A stretch of DNA of 64,000 nucleotides from Lucifuga dentata (GCA_014773175.1 VXCM01005572.1:1-64000), one strand, 5' to 3'. Shown: positions 1-11,794, numbered from the stretch's first letter. Notes: generated by a model not told the origin, from the sequence alone. Numbers and translations are program-made.

Positions 1-449
1 ACAGCTGACATCCAGACTCAGTTCAGACATGTGCCGATAAAGGAGGAGAATTTGTCTGATTTAAACCTGTATCTGCTGATCGCCATTGTGTCGGTGTCCG
101 TGATCTTTCTGCTGAGTCTCATCAGTTTAATAGCTGTGAAATANTGATCGCCATTGTGTCGGTGTCCGTGATCTTTCTGCTGAGTCTCATCAGTTTAATA
201 GCTGTGAAATACCACAGGACAGACGGCAGTTTCAGCAGGTACAACCCCCCAGTGATCGCCACCCACCCTGACGGGAGCTGGTCTTACTCTAAATCCACTC
301 AGCAGTATGACGTGTGTTTCAGCTCAGACACATTAAAAAGTGACATAGTGGTTTTTCCTGCACCGTTTCCGCCTGTAGATGCGGAACTGATCAGTACTAA
401 CGGAGGAGACACTTTTACCAGGACTCAAAGTTTACCCAATAAAGACAAG
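1..449 (+). CDS. pcdha: Protocadherin alpha variable exon V0, 3' end only
   Basis: Only the last part of this exon is in the window: the end of EC6 ([16 protein letters not shown]), the membrane span ([20 protein letters not shown]) and the variable cytoplasmic tail with [13 protein letters not shown], ending PNKDK before a GTAAGA donor. The frame opens at base 1. A single N at 144 is followed by a second copy of bases 78-143, an unmerged contig overlap; counted once, the frame runs through. The tail reads KYHRTDG where every other variable exon has KCH, so the cysteine just inside the membrane is replaced by tyrosine. RYNPPVIATHP is also slightly different from its neighbours. The product is the C-terminal portion of an alpha-type cell adhesion receptor; its ectodomain lies upstream of the window. 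Confidence 0.9.
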
Positions 450-635
450 GTAAGAACGTGACAATATTATGTACTTGTATATATTATGTATTACTTGTAT
501 GTATTATGTACTAACATTATGTACTTTTATATGGTGAATTAAGAGCAGTGGGTTGAATGCCTCAGTGATATGCAAGTTGGGTGTACATTTTTCTGAATTT
601 TTGATTTCACTCCTGTTGGGTGTCTTTGCGCACAT

Positions 636-656
636 GTATCTGTCCATGGTACTGAA
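636..656 (-). promoter_or_regulatory. RE1/NRSE-like site behind V0
   Basis: Contains CTGTCCATGGTACTGAA, the reverse complement of the REST/NRSF recognition sequence (TTCAGCACCATGGACAG). By eye it agrees with the 21-base RE1 consensus at 17 positions. It lies 187 bp after the V0 donor. REST represses neuronal genes outside neurons, and scattered NRSEs are known in protocadherin clusters. Confidence 0.65.
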
Positions 657-1231
657 ACCAAAAGCATTGTGTGTTGCCCGAAATCCTGATTTAAAAAAAG
701 GGGCCAATGCACTTTACATAAGTAAGGAATGTGATAAATGTGCATTGTGATTTTTAGTTCATAAACACTCATTATTGTACAATATTTTGCTTTTTCATAG
801 CCTTCTGGCATTTGAATTATGTTTCCTCCTATGATTTGATTTCAGAAAAAAAAAAAAAAAAATNAAAAAAAAAAAAAAAATAGAAACATGGTTATGTTTT
901 TCCCTCTAAAATTTAAACTTTCTGCTTCAGCTATTTATATATTTTTCAAAGTTTTGTTTCATTCTGCAAGACTAGAGTGCCTTTTTAATCACAGCTTGCC
1001 TGAATATTCCAAAATGGAAAACAGTATGATCTAGTGGCACTAATGTAGCTCAGCTTATGTAAATAAAGTGAGTAGTACTTTAATATACACAATTTCTTAT
1101 ATTAAATAATGTACATGTTCCCTTTACATGTTAATTTCCCTACATTTAGCTGGTGGGATTGATGTTAATTTTGGAAAGAAGAATATGGAGGTATTTCATT
1201 GTTCTGTTGTTTCTTGCAATTATTATAAATG

Positions 1232-1254
1232 TCCGCGTGGGGACACTGTAGACC
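1232..1254 (+). promoter_or_regulatory. V1 promoter CSE (CTCF-like)
   Basis: TCCGCGTGGGGACACTGTAG followed by ACC. The CCGCGTGGGGACA core resembles the CTCF consensus in the direction of transcription, and GTAGACC corresponds to the GGAGACC tail of the other promoters. It lies 264 bp before the chosen ATG, and a CTCCTCCC tract follows at 1289. A weaker AGTGGCACT at about 1034 is a second candidate, but it lacks the GACC tail. Confidence 0.6.
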
Positions 1255-1495
1255 TTTACATTTCAATGTTCTGTTCGGTGTCTTCGGGCTCCTCCCAGTT
1301 TGAGAGGATGATGATGATGTTTGTAGGGGCTTTGTTACAAAGAGACGTAAGACCATATCGGTGCGGGGATCATTTTCTGATTTGTTTAACGATGCCGAAG
1401 AACTGGTTTGGAGTATTTATTTCCTGATCTTAATTTCTTCATTTTTGCGACGGTATTGCCCTGATCCGGCTGCATACTTTTCCCTCTATGAAAAT

Positions 1496-3908
1496 ATGTA
1501 TTTACCGAGGAGGATGAGCTCTGTTTGGATATATCTATTGGTTGTGCTGTTGTATTGTTACTGGGAAGCGGTGTCTGGGCAGCTCTCCTATTCCGTCTCA
1601 GAGGAGGTAAACCCTGGCACTTACGTTGGAAATATCGCTAAAGATCTTAACCTCAGTGTTCAAGAATTAGAGTCCCGTATGTTTCAGCTTGTTAGTGGAA
1701 CAACGAGAAAATATTTTGAGGTGAACGTAAAGACTGGTGTCCTGTACGTAAATGAGAGAATAGATCGAGAGGAACTCTGCGACACTCAATTCAAGTGTTC
1801 TCTCAGTGTGGAAGCAATCATTAATGGCCCTTTAAAACTGTACCGTATTGAAATTATCATCCTGGATGTAAATGATAATTCTCCGTCATTTCTCAGCACA
1901 TTTCAGGTAATTAACATAACGGAGAGCACAGTAGCAGGATCAAAATTTCCTTTGCAACAGGCTCACGACGCAGACGTTGGAAAAAATGCAGTGAGTAACT
2001 ACAAGCTTAGCCAAAATGAACACTTTTCTCTGGCTATTCATAAAGGAGAGAGTGTCACTGCTGAATTGTTGCTTCAGAAACCTTTAGACAGAGAAATACA
2101 ACCTGTGATTAGACTCATATTGACAGCCATTGACGGAGGTACTCCAACTAAATCTGGCAGCATGACTGTAATAGTGAATGTGTTGGACATTAACGACAAC
2201 TCTCCTGTATTTAGTAAAACACTCTATAAGGTCAGTGTGTATGAGAATACCAACATAGGAACATCCATAATAACGCTGAATGCTACAGATTTAGATGTGG
2301 GTCCTAATGCACAAATAATATATTCGTTCAGTGAAATAGGTCGGGGGAAACAGACGGATTTGTTTGCTATAGACGAAAACACGGGAATTGTAATAAATAC
2401 AAAGAATATCGATTTTGAAGAGAACAATGCTTTTGAGATTCGAGTTCAAGCCAGTGATAAAGGTTTTTCTCCGATGATGTCACACGCCAAATTATTGATT
2501 GAAGTTTTAGACATTAATGACAATGCTCCGGAGATTTCTGTTACGTCACTCTTAAACACAGTGAGAGAGGATGCGTCCATTGGCACCGCCGTTGCGCTGG
2601 TGTCCGTGTTGGATAAAGACGGAGGCAAAAATGGAATGGTGCACAGTAAAATTTCGAATACCGTGCCTTTCAAGTTAGAGTCAAATTATAAGAACTATTA
2701 TTCGTTAGTGGTTGACGGTCCTCTTGATCGAGAGAGTGCATCTCAATACAATGTCACCATAACTGCTACTGATGAGGGCACCCCCTCTCTGTCCAACTCC
2801 AGGGTTATTAATATTCAAGTTTCAGATGTAAATGACAACAAACCTTTATTTCCAGATCCCGTAATCAATATTTATGTGAAAGAGAACAGTCAGGTAGGGG
2901 CATTAATAAAAACCGTGTCAGCTACTGATGCAGATGTTAGGGAAAATGGCCAGTTGAGATACTCAATTTTAAACAATAACAGTAACTTACTGCCGCTCTC
3001 TACAATGATAAATATTAATTCAGAGACTGGAGATATAATCAGTCTTCAGTCTTTTAACTACGAGGAGTTTAAAACGTTCCAGTTTAAAGTTCAGGCCACG
3101 GACTCTGGTGTTCCTCCACTCAGCAGCAACGTGACTGTGAACATTTTTATCTTGGATGAAAATGACAACAGACCTACCGTTCTTGCGCCCTATTCTGAGC
3201 ATGGCTCCGTTAACAGTGAGAACATTCCCTATTCTGCTGAAGCGGGATACTTTGTGGCAAAGATCAGGGCTGTAGACGCAGATTCTGGCTACAATGCGCT
3301 GCTTTCTTATCACCTGTCTGAACCCAAAGGAAACAATCTGTTCCGGATCGGAACCAGCACTGGAGAAATCAGGACTAAGAGGCGAATGAGTGACAATGAC
3401 CTGAAAACTCACCCGTTGGTGGTGCTGGTTTCTGATAATGGAGAACCCTCTCTGTCAGCTACTGTGTCTATTGATGTGGTGGTAGTTGAAAGCACAGCTG
3501 ACATCCAGACTCAGTTCAGACATGTTCCTATAAAGGAGGAGAGCTTCTCTGATTTAAACCTGTATCTGCTGATTGCCATTGTGTCGGTGTCCGTGATCTT
3601 TCTGCTGAGCCTCATCAGTTTAATAGCTGTGAAATGCCACAGGACAGACGGCAGTTTCAGCAGGTACAGCCCCCCAATGATCACCACCCATCCTGACGGG
3701 AGTTGGTCTTACTCTAAATCCACTCAGCAGTATGACGTGTGTTTTAGCTCAGACACACTGAAGAGTGACGTCGTGGTTTTTCCTGCACCTTTTCCGCCTG
3801 TAGATGNTGGTTTTTCCTGCACCGTTTCCGCCTGTAGATGCGGAACTGATCAGTATTAATGGAGGAGACACTTATACCAGAACTCAAACTTTACCAAACA
3901 AAGAAAAG
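1496..3908 (+). CDS. pcdha: Protocadherin alpha variable exon V1
   Basis: Encodes a complete alpha-type variable region. The ATG at 1496 (MYLPRR...) was chosen because it aligns with the V2 start and precedes a signal peptide of about 28 residues ending VSG/QLSYS; the open frame upstream has no leader. A second ATG at 1514 is possible. EC1 has the CX5C loop (CDTQFKC). The EC borders carry calcium motifs ([45 protein letters not shown]). One membrane span and the [13 protein letters not shown] tail follow. An N at 3807 is followed by a near copy of the preceding 33 bases with one mismatch; counted once, the frame is open for 793 codons. The tail end is PNKEK and has DTYTRTQ where others have DTFTRTQ. 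Trans recognition by EC1-4 is known for the family. Confidence 0.93.
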
Positions 3909-4070
3909 GTAAGAACAAAATAACATCATCTCATTCTTTCACAATGCTTACCATTTGAGTCAAAATTGACCTCAAGTGAAGATGTTTTGGTTGGTTACTA
4001 TCGGCCTGCTGTGGAGGTGTTGCTTTTTAATCTATCGTTTTGGCCTTTTAGGCGGAATTTGAATGCGTGT

Positions 4071-4091
4071 GTCGCTATCCATGGTTCTGAT
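4071..4091 (-). promoter_or_regulatory. RE1/NRSE-like site behind V1
   Basis: GTCGCTATCCATGGTTCTGA plus one base. It matches the inverted RE1 consensus at about 17 of 21 positions and lies 162 bp after the V1 donor. Confidence 0.6.
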
Positions 4092-4621
4092 TACACGCTG
4101 TTGAATGTTTGTTACCTGCAATGCATGCAGTATGATGAGGAATAATGGCTTCTTTCGTAAATTGGAAAGCTGCATAATGTTGGATCCTTTTATTAGGACG
4201 ACCACACATAATGTAACTTGTGCTGCAGTCCAGGCTTTGTAATGTATTTTAACTTGTTAAAATATTTAACGTGCTCTACATTTGTCATGCACGAATTGAT
4301 AGTAACTTTTACCGTTCAAATAACATGAAATGATCCTTTCACTCGTTGTTCACATTGTGTCAAGTCTGTATGCCCTCGTGCAACGTCACCTTTTTTTTCT
4401 CTTATTCTTCCTGTTTTTGCTCCTTCACGTTCATGTAAGGTTAATATATTTTTAAAGACATTGTTAAGATTCTAATATGTCATGATAATTTATGTCAATA
4501 CTCACAGTGCTTTATTTTGCCGTTTGGGACTGAGGAGTTGCCAGTGTTTCTTATCATGAAGATATATATCATAAATGTACTTGTTCAATAACGTTGTGGC
4601 ACTGTGCAGTTATTGCAAATC

Positions 4622-4644
4622 ACCGCACAGTGGCACTAGAGACC
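4622..4644 (+). promoter_or_regulatory. V2 promoter CSE (CTCF-like)
   Basis: Core AGTGGCACTAGAGACC, 236 bp before the V2 ATG. It is the same element as in the other promoters with GGCACT in place of GTCGCT. A CTCCTCCC tract follows at 4665-4672. Confidence 0.65.
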
Positions 4645-4857
4645 ACAGCATTGACAGTTTGAGGCTCCTCCCAGAAACCAGGGAATGACTGTGGATTTTC
4701 ATCACAAAGGGACAGGGGAAGAGAAGAAACGACATTATGGAGTATCCCTTTTTATAAGAAAATTGAAGTAGTGTTGTCTAGAAATTCTCTTGACGTCAGT
4801 AGTCGACGGCAAAATTAGTTATTGTGCGTATAGTTTTTGTTCTTTTTTTGTGGAATT

Positions 4858-7236
4858 ATGTTTTTACCGGGTAGCGGAAGATCTATTGTTGTGTACCTTA
4901 TGCCTGTTTTGTTAGATTTTTACTGGGCAGCGGTGTCTGGACAGCTCTCCTATTCCATCTCAGAGGAGGTAATCCCGGGGACTTCTGTTGGAAATATCGC
5001 TAAGGATCTTAACCTTAATTTACAGGACTTGGAAGCTCGTTCGTTTCAAATCGTTACAGGATCAAAGATAAAATATTTCGAAGTGAATCAAAAGACCGGG
5101 TTTCTGTATGTCAGTGAGAGAATAGACAGAGAGCAGCTCTGCACAGATCAACTCAAATGTACGGTAAGCGTTGAAGCTGTGATAAACAACCCATTAAAGC
5201 TTTACCGTGTGGAAATAGACATTAGAGATATTAACGATAATTTTCCGTCGTTTAAAACAAAATCCCAGATATTGGACATTGCAGAGAACACATCACCTGG
5301 ATTCAAATTGGCTCTGTCCTATGCGACTGATGCGGATGCGGGCAAGAATGGCGTTAGCTCGTATAAGCTTAGTCCTAACGAATTCTTCTCGCTTGCAACA
5401 TACAAAGGAGTAAGTGCATCTGCTGAATTAGTGCTGCAGAAAGCCCTAGACCGTGAGAAAAAGTCAACAATAAATCTCATCTTAATCGCAATAGATGGAG
5501 GAACCCCACCAAAGTCAGGTACATCGGAAATCAAAATTAATGTTTTAGACATCAATGATAACGCACCAGTATTTAGCAGTCCTTTATATAAAGTCAGAAT
5601 TCACGAAAACACTCCGAGTGGGAGATCAGTTTTTAGTTTAAATGCAACTGATGCTGATGAAGGCACAAATGGAGAAGTAATATATTCTCTTCGGAGCCAA
5701 GACCAAGATCACATACTCGATGTTTTCAAGATTGACGCAGACACGGGATTAATTTCAGTTAAAGGCAAAATCGACTTTGAGGAGAGAAGAGCTTTCGAAA
5801 TCCGTGCAGAAGCCAGAGACAAAGCTCAGCCTCCGATGTCAACTCATTGTAAAGTGCTTGTAGAAGTAATTGATGTAAACGACAACGCTCCTGAGATCAC
5901 AGTGACATCACTGCTCAGTACAGTGAATGAGGACGCTGAAATAGGTACAGCTATTGCACTTGTATCAGTTCTAGATATAGATAGTGGAGAAAACGGAGCA
6001 GTGAAATGCGATACACTAAATGAAGCTCCCTTCAAATTAGATACAAATTATAGAAACTATTTCTCTTTGGTGGTTGATGGACCGTTAGACAGAGAAGTAA
6101 CTTCCCAATATAATGTTACAATTTCAGCTACTGATGAAGGGAGTCCTCCTCTTTCACACACCAGTGTTATTACTGTTCACGTTTCTGATGTTAATGATAA
6201 CGCACCACAATTTTCAGAGCCTATAGTAAATGTTTTTGTGAAAGAGAATGGTAAAGTGGGAACAGTTATTAAAACAGTAACTGCAGTTGATGCTGACATC
6301 AATGATAACGGTCAGGTGAGCTATTCATTTTTAGAGAGCAAAACTAAACCACACCCGCTCCGCAGAATGGTGAACATCAACTCAGATACTGGAGATATAG
6401 TCAGCCTGCAGTCTTTTAACTTCGAGGAGACAAAAACATTCCAGTTTCAAATTGAGGCCACAGACTCTGGTGTTCCCCCACTCAGCAGCAACGTGACTGT
6501 GAACGTTTTTATCCTGGATGAAAATGACAACAGTCCCACAGTTCTTGCGCCCTATTCTGAGCACGGCTCCGTTAACAGTGAGAATATTCCATATTATGCT
6601 GAAGCGGGATACTTTGTGGCAAAGATCAGGGCCGTAGACGCAGATTCTGGATACAATGCACTGCTTTCTTATCACCTGTCTGAACACAAAGGAAACAACC
6701 TGTTCTGGATTGGAACCAGCACAGGAGAAATCAGGACTAAGAGGCGAATGAGTGACAATGACCTGAAAACTCACCCTTTGGTGGTGCTGGTTTCTGATAA
6801 TGGAGAACCTTCCCTGTCAACTACAGTGTCTATTGATGTGGTGGTGGTTGAAAGCACAGCTGACATCCAGACTCAGTTCAGACATGTGCCGATAAAGGAG
6901 GAGAGCTTCTCTGATTTAAACCTGTATCTGCTGATTGCCATTGTGTCGGTGTCCGTGATCTTTCTACTGAGCCTCATCAGTTTAATAGCTGTGAAATGCC
7001 ACAGGACAGACGGCAGTTTCAGCAGGTACAGCCCCCCAATGATCACCACCCATCCTGACGGGAGTTGGTCTTACTCTAAATCCACTCAGCAGTATGACGT
7101 GTGTTTTAGCTCAGACACACTGAAGAGTGACGTCGTGGTTTTTCCTGCACCTTTTCCGCCTGTAGATGCGGAACTGATCAGTATTAACGGAGGAGATACT
7201 TTTACCCGGACTCAGACTTTACCCAATAAAGACAAG
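4858..7236 (+). CDS. pcdha: Protocadherin alpha variable exon V2
   Basis: An uninterrupted 793-codon exon and the clearest template for the array. Approximate residues: signal peptide 1-28; EC1 29-128 with CX5C loop CTDQLKC; EC2 129-235; EC3 236-343; EC4 344-448; EC5 449-558; EC6 559-670; membrane span 689-712; variable tail 713-793. Each EC ends in a DxNDN calcium motif. The ATG at 4858 (MFLPGSG) is preferred over an in-frame ATG at 4837 because it matches V1. In EC6 an Arg shared by the other exons is Trp (NLFWIGTS). From NINSDTGD in EC5 onward it is almost identical to its neighbours, while EC1-4 are its own. The exon ends PNKDK before GTAAGC. It will act at the neuronal surface in homophilic recognition. 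Confidence 0.95.
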
Positions 7237-7328
7237 GTAAGCCATTCCAATTTTTAAAATCAGCTTTTCTGACTGGGTCTGGCCTTTTGTTTGATAGAGT
7301 ATAAACAAATATATGTTTGGAAAGAAAG

Positions 7329-7447
7329 TACACAGTAAATTGTGCTGTGTTGAATTAACACTATGAGTTGAATGGGACCAAATAGACTCAGGCCTAGTGT
7401 TAAATTGACTCATAGTGTTAATTCAACACAGCAAAATTTACTGTGTA
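7329..7447. mobile_element. Short inverted-repeat element (MITE-like), copy 1
   Basis: About 119 bp beginning TACACAGTAAAT and ending ATTTACTGTGTA. The outer ~35 bases of each side are near-perfect inverted repeats (the GTGTTGAATTAACACT region pairs with AGTGTTAATTCAACAC). There is no coding capacity. The terminal TA on both sides fits TA target duplication, as for Tc1/mariner-derived MITEs. A related copy lies at 32016-32147. Confidence 0.7.
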
Positions 7448-7667
7448 TTGGTGTTTGATTTGAGATTGCACTTTTTTTGGGACGTCATAAAATAGTACTT
7501 GCTCTGTCAGAAAGCCTTTCAGCTAATATAATTATAAACATTTCCCTACAAGTGTAATGCATCGCTCTATTTCTCTCAGTCATATCAACCCCTATATATC
7601 AAGGAATGGCACGACATGCACGGACACTACATTGAGACATTATCCCTGGTTTTGAACATTTTTATTT

Positions 7668-7672
7668 ATTTA

Positions 7673-7721
<49 letters not shown>
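7668..7721. repeat. (TTA)n microsatellite
   Basis: About 18 uninterrupted TTA/ATT units in the V2-V3 interval. Confidence 0.9.
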
Positions 7722-7726
<5 letters not shown>

Positions 7727-7987
7727 ATTTATTTATTTTTTATTCTGCAGTGGGCCTTTTACAGTTGTGGCTAAGCTTCGTTTTCTCTTGTTCGAAAATT
7801 CATGGAAATGTGCTGAGAATCATGCGCTATACCCTGGTGTATGACCCCGGTATATGCTCTAATCAGCATGTGCTAATTTAAACCGCTAATCTTGGTTATA
7901 TAAAGTTTTCTTCATGTTGACACATTTTATTGACTAAATACACTCAATGGAATATATGGAATATATTGATGAGCCAGTTATTTAGAC

Positions 7988-8002
7988 GGCGCCACCTGAT
8001 GA
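7988..8002 (-). promoter_or_regulatory. CTCF-like motif in reverse orientation
   Basis: GGCGCCACCTGATGA agrees with the reverse complement of the CTCF core at about 13 of 15 positions. It lies 405 bp before the V3 start-proximal CSE and points the opposite way to every CSE. This is a motif match only. Confidence 0.4.
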
Positions 8003-8406
8003 CCCTTTAGTTGCTTTTTCTTATGTATTATATGTTCAGAGTTTTAAGATAAGTGGTAAGTGATAAGTGACATTCTTAATGTGGAAGATTTGATAATAGG
8101 GCCTTAAAAAAGACATCGCTGAACAGCTGAGTGGGCCTTGGCATTCAACTCAAATTTACAGACCAGAAGGATGAGCCAAACTTAGCTTAGCCCAAGCAGA
8201 TAAAATGTAAATTTATGGCTGCTAAATCAGCCACATATCCATCATCTGTTTGGGAAGAGTATGATTCTCAGGCAGGGTGTAGGTGTAAAACATCTATAGT
8301 AGGTTAGAAAAGGAACTTGTGCTTGATTCTGCATATTTAATTCTCATTAATGCAGTACTCAATGGTCTTTAAGGTTTATTCTTATGTTTGGTCTATATGC
8401 CGAAGT

Positions 8407-8431
8407 GACACATGGTGTCGCTGGAGACCAC
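8407..8431 (+). promoter_or_regulatory. V3 promoter CSE (CTCF-like)
   Basis: CATGGTGTCGCTGGAGACCA, a textbook copy of the shared element, 238 bp before the V3 ATG. Confidence 0.72.
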
Positions 8432-8644
8432 ATACATTTTTCAATCCCTAAAGCCCCCGTCCATAGAAAAAAAGAAAACGTCATCAGCTGCTCTAGAGCT
8501 TTGTGAAAACAGGGAACAGTCGAACGGAGTCGTAACGTGAAGGGGTGGATGCGAAGTAACAATAGATATATGAAAGTGTATTTTCACATTTTGCGGAGAT
8601 ACCAGTAGGAGTAGCTTGGATTCGTTATTTTTGATTAAACAACG

Positions 8645-11020
8645 ATGGATTCTCGGAAACAATGGACTTATATTGGGCCGCTGTTTGTTACTATGCTTTG
8701 TCTCGGAGACTGGTCTGTGGCTCAGATCTCCTATTCTGTTTCAGAAGAGGTGGACAAAGGCACTATCGTGGGAAATCTCGCTAAGGATTTAAACCTAAAT
8801 GTGCAGAAACTCGAGTCTACGGGCCTTAACATTAACTCCGGATACAAAAAAAAGTATTTCGATGTAAATCAAGAATCTGGAATTCTTTTCGTTAACGAGA
8901 GGATAGATCGAGAGGAGCTCTGTCCCAATACGGTAAAATGCTCTTTAAATATAGAGGCTATATTGAATCACCCTCGCACCATACATCGGATTGAAGTTGT
9001 GGTTACTGATATTAATGACAATGCTCCATCTTTTCTGGAAGAAATAACTTCAATTGATATGTATGAGTCTTCATATACCGGAGAAAAGTATCCGCTGCCA
9101 GTAGCTCGTGATGCAGACGCAGGTCATAATTCGATAAGGACTTACAAATTGAACCCCAACGAATATTTCTCTTTGGATATACAAGCTGGTGAGCAAAGTG
9201 TGTCGGCTGAGTTAGTGCTACAGAAAGGGTTAGACAGAGAAAAACAGGCTGTTATTGAACTAACGCTAACCGCTGTAGATGGAGGAAAACCTCCAAAAAC
9301 TGGGACTTTACATATAAGAGTTAATGTATTGGATGTAAATGACAATTCGCCCTTGTTCAGTAAATCTCTTTATAAAGCGCAAGTTACTGAAAATGCCAAG
9401 ATTGGCACCACATTATTAACACTGACTGCTACTGATTTAGATGAAGGTGTAAATGGTGAGACTGTATACTCTTTTACAGAAAGGGGTCATGTAAACCCTG
9501 ATGATACATTTTCTTTGAACTACAATACTGGTGAAATTATTGTTAAAAGAAATATTGATTATGAGGAAATTCAAGCTTATGAGATTCGTGTTCAAGCACG
9601 AGACAAAGGAAATCCTCCTCGCAGTGCACATAGCAAAGTTTTAGTGGAAGTAATTGATGAAAATGACAATTCTCCTGAAATCACGGTATCTTCACTCATG
9701 AGTCCACTGAAAGAAGACGCTGAAATAGGTACAGTTGTTGCTTTGGTGACGATCACTGATAAAGACGGAGGCAAAAATGGCCTGACAAATTGTGAGCTCA
9801 CAGGTTCTATTCCATTTAAACTAAAGTCGAACTATAAAAACTATTATTCTTTGTTTGTTGACGGGCCTCTTGACAGAGAGACATTTTCTCAGTATGATAT
9901 ATCAATTACAGCGACAGATGAGGGGACCCCGGCTCTATCAAACAAAAGTGTCATTATTGTTCGCGTTTCTGATGTTAATGACAATCCTCCCAAATTTCCA
10001 GAACCGCTTATAAATCTTTATGTGAAAGAAAATAGTCCAGTTGGAGCTACGATTCATACACTGTCGTCTTTTGATTTAGATGTGAATGAAAACGCAAAAG
10101 CGTCATACTACTTGATTACTAATTATCTGAAGGCCTCAGAAATAGCTTCAATGATAAATATTAATTCAGAGACTGGAGATATAATCAGTCTCCAGTCTTT
10201 TAACTACGAAGAGACAAAAACGTTTCAGTTTAATGTTCAGGCCACAGACTCTGGTGTTCCTCCGCTCAGCAGCAACGTCACTGTGAACGTTTTTATCCTG
10301 GATGAAAATGACAACAGTCCCACGGTTCTTGCGCCCTATTCTGAGCACGGCTCCGTTAACAGTGAGAACATTCCCTATTATGCTGAAGCGGGATACTTTG
10401 TGGCAAAGATCAGGGCTGTAGACGCAGATTCTGGATACAATGCGTTGCTTTCTTATCACCTGTCTGAACACAAAGGAAACAACCTGTTCCGGATTGGAAC
10501 CAGCACAGGAGAAATCAGGACTAAGAGGCGAATGAGTGACAATGATCTGAAAACACACCCGTTGGTGGTGCTGGTTTCTGATACTGGAGAACCTTCCCTG
10601 TCAGCTACTGTGTCTATTGATGTGGTAGTGGTTGAAAGCACAGCTGACATCCAGACTCAGTTCAGACATGTGCCTTTTAAGGAGGAGAGCTTCTCTGATT
10701 TAAACCTGTATCTGCTGATTGCCATTGTGTCGGTGTCCGTGATCTTTCTGCTGAGCCTCATCAGTTTAATAGCTGTGAAATGCCACAGGACAGACGGCAG
10801 TTTCAGTAGATACAGCCCCCCAATGATCACCACCCACCCTGACGGGAGCTGGTCTTATTCTAAATCCACCCAGCAGTATGACGTGTGTTTCAGCTCAGAC
10901 ACACTGAAGAGTGACGTAATGGTTTTCCCCGCACCTTTTCCGCCTGTAGATGCAGAACTGATCAGTATTAACGGGGGAGACACTTTTACCCGGACTCAGA
11001 CTTTACCCAGCACAGAAAAG
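8645..11020 (+). CDS. pcdha: Protocadherin alpha variable exon V3
   Basis: An uninterrupted 792-codon exon. The ATG at 8645 (MDSRKQW) is the first in frame and gives a signal peptide of about 25 residues ending [10 protein letters not shown]1 contains the loop CPNTVKC after DREEL. The five EC borders read [36 protein letters not shown] and [11 protein letters not shown]6 has YYAEAG as in V2, and SDTGEP where most have SDNGEP. The juxtamembrane stretch reads VPFKEES against the usual VPIKEES. The tail has [12 protein letters not shown] and ends LPSTEK before GTAAGA, which groups its 3' end with V4 and V5. Its 3' flank is also similar to that of V4, so V3-V5 share a duplication history. Confidence 0.95.
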
Positions 11021-11230
11021 GTAAGAGATAGTGAATTGAATATTCCTTCACCAATCACGGCAAATTTCGTTTCATCAATATTGCTTTAGCTTCACTTAAG
11101 AAGGTTTCACCTTAAAAAGCTATTTTTTTTTACAGGGGAAATCGTGAAAATGTAATTAAATTTTGATAACTTGATAAGTAATTGTTTTCACGCAACCAAC
11201 GTTTCCAACATTTGCTAGTGTCTTTGAGGT

Positions 11231-11251
11231 AGTTCTGTCCATGGTGCTAAA
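11231..11251 (-). promoter_or_regulatory. RE1/NRSE-like site behind V3
   Basis: CTGTCCATGGTGCTAAA with flanking AGTT, about 17 of 21 matches to the inverted RE1 consensus, 211 bp after the donor. It is a copy of the site behind V4. Confidence 0.65.
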
Positions 11252-11589
11252 AACTTTCGTTGCTTTATCTTCAGCACACACTGGATTCAAAGTCATTAAA
11301 TGTCGTAAATGTTTTGCCTGAAATATTTTTTAATCCGCCTTTATGCCCCTGCACATTTTGGAAAAAATAATACAATTTTTTTTCAATGTGCAAATACTGC
11401 TTTTCTGACCCTTAAAGGGCCACAGTGTATCCGCCCATGGCCAGACCTTCCTGTTTCAGTGTCGGTGTCCGACTGTCACTTCAGATGTGTGACATAATCA
11501 TATAATTTGGGAAAATAAGTAGTATAAGCATCTTAAAATATGTTGAAAGAATTTCTATCATATATCTTATTCGCACATAATCATCTTGT

Positions 11590-11654
<65 letters not shown>
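11590..11654. repeat. (CTAT)n microsatellite
   Basis: About 16 CTAT units upstream of the V4 promoter. A paralogous array precedes V5. Confidence 0.95.
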
Positions 11655-11655
<1 letters not shown>

Positions 11656-11794
11656 GGACTGTGTTGTAGTCCTTAAATTGTTTATCTGCTGTGATTTCGC
11701 TTGTTCTACAATACTTCACGGGGTTATATATTGAGTCTTGTTTTTGAACAGGCTCAAACTCGTGGTGTGATTTCTTGGATATCGAATATATCCA

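Larger units (their letters stand above)
450..1495 (+). other. Intergenic/intronic interval V0-V1
   Basis: No coding sequence. It holds the V0 splice donor, an RE1/NRSE-like site (636-656), an A-rich run with a one-base gap (846-881, N at 864) and the V1 promoter with its CSE and CTCCTCCC tract (1289-1296). Confidence 0.7.
3909..4857 (+). other. Intergenic/intronic interval V1-V2
   Basis: No coding sequence. It holds the V1 donor, an RE1-like site (4071-4091), the V2 CSE (4622-4644) and a CTCCTCCC tract (4665-4672). Confidence 0.7.
7237..8644 (+). other. Intergenic/intronic interval V2-V3
   Basis: No coding sequence. It contains an inverted-repeat element (7329-7447), a TTA microsatellite (7668-7721), a poor RE1-like sequence (7823-7844), a reverse CTCF-like motif (7988-8002) and the V3 CSE. 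No clear CTCCTCC tract is present, only a C-rich stretch near 8452. Confidence 0.65.

Noticed and set aside
1029..1045. AGTGGCACTAATG as the V1 CSE
   Set aside because: Too far from the start codon (about 460 bp) and lacks the GACC tail; 1232-1254 fits better.
1361..1495. Extended N terminus of V1
   Set aside because: The extra residues have no leader character, and V2 aligns from the later ATG.
3020..3412. A ~130-codon open frame on the minus strand ([17 protein letters not shown]...) repeated opposite EC5-EC6 of nearly every variable exon (also 6382, 10166, 13641, 20019, 27311, 31038, 41633)
   Set aside because: It recurs only because the sense sequence is homogenised; it has no independent start context, no recognisable domain, and its variation follows the sense codons.
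11540..11734. Open frames in CTAT repeats (also 15079-15345)
   Set aside because: Translation of a microsatellite (LSIYLSIY repeats).
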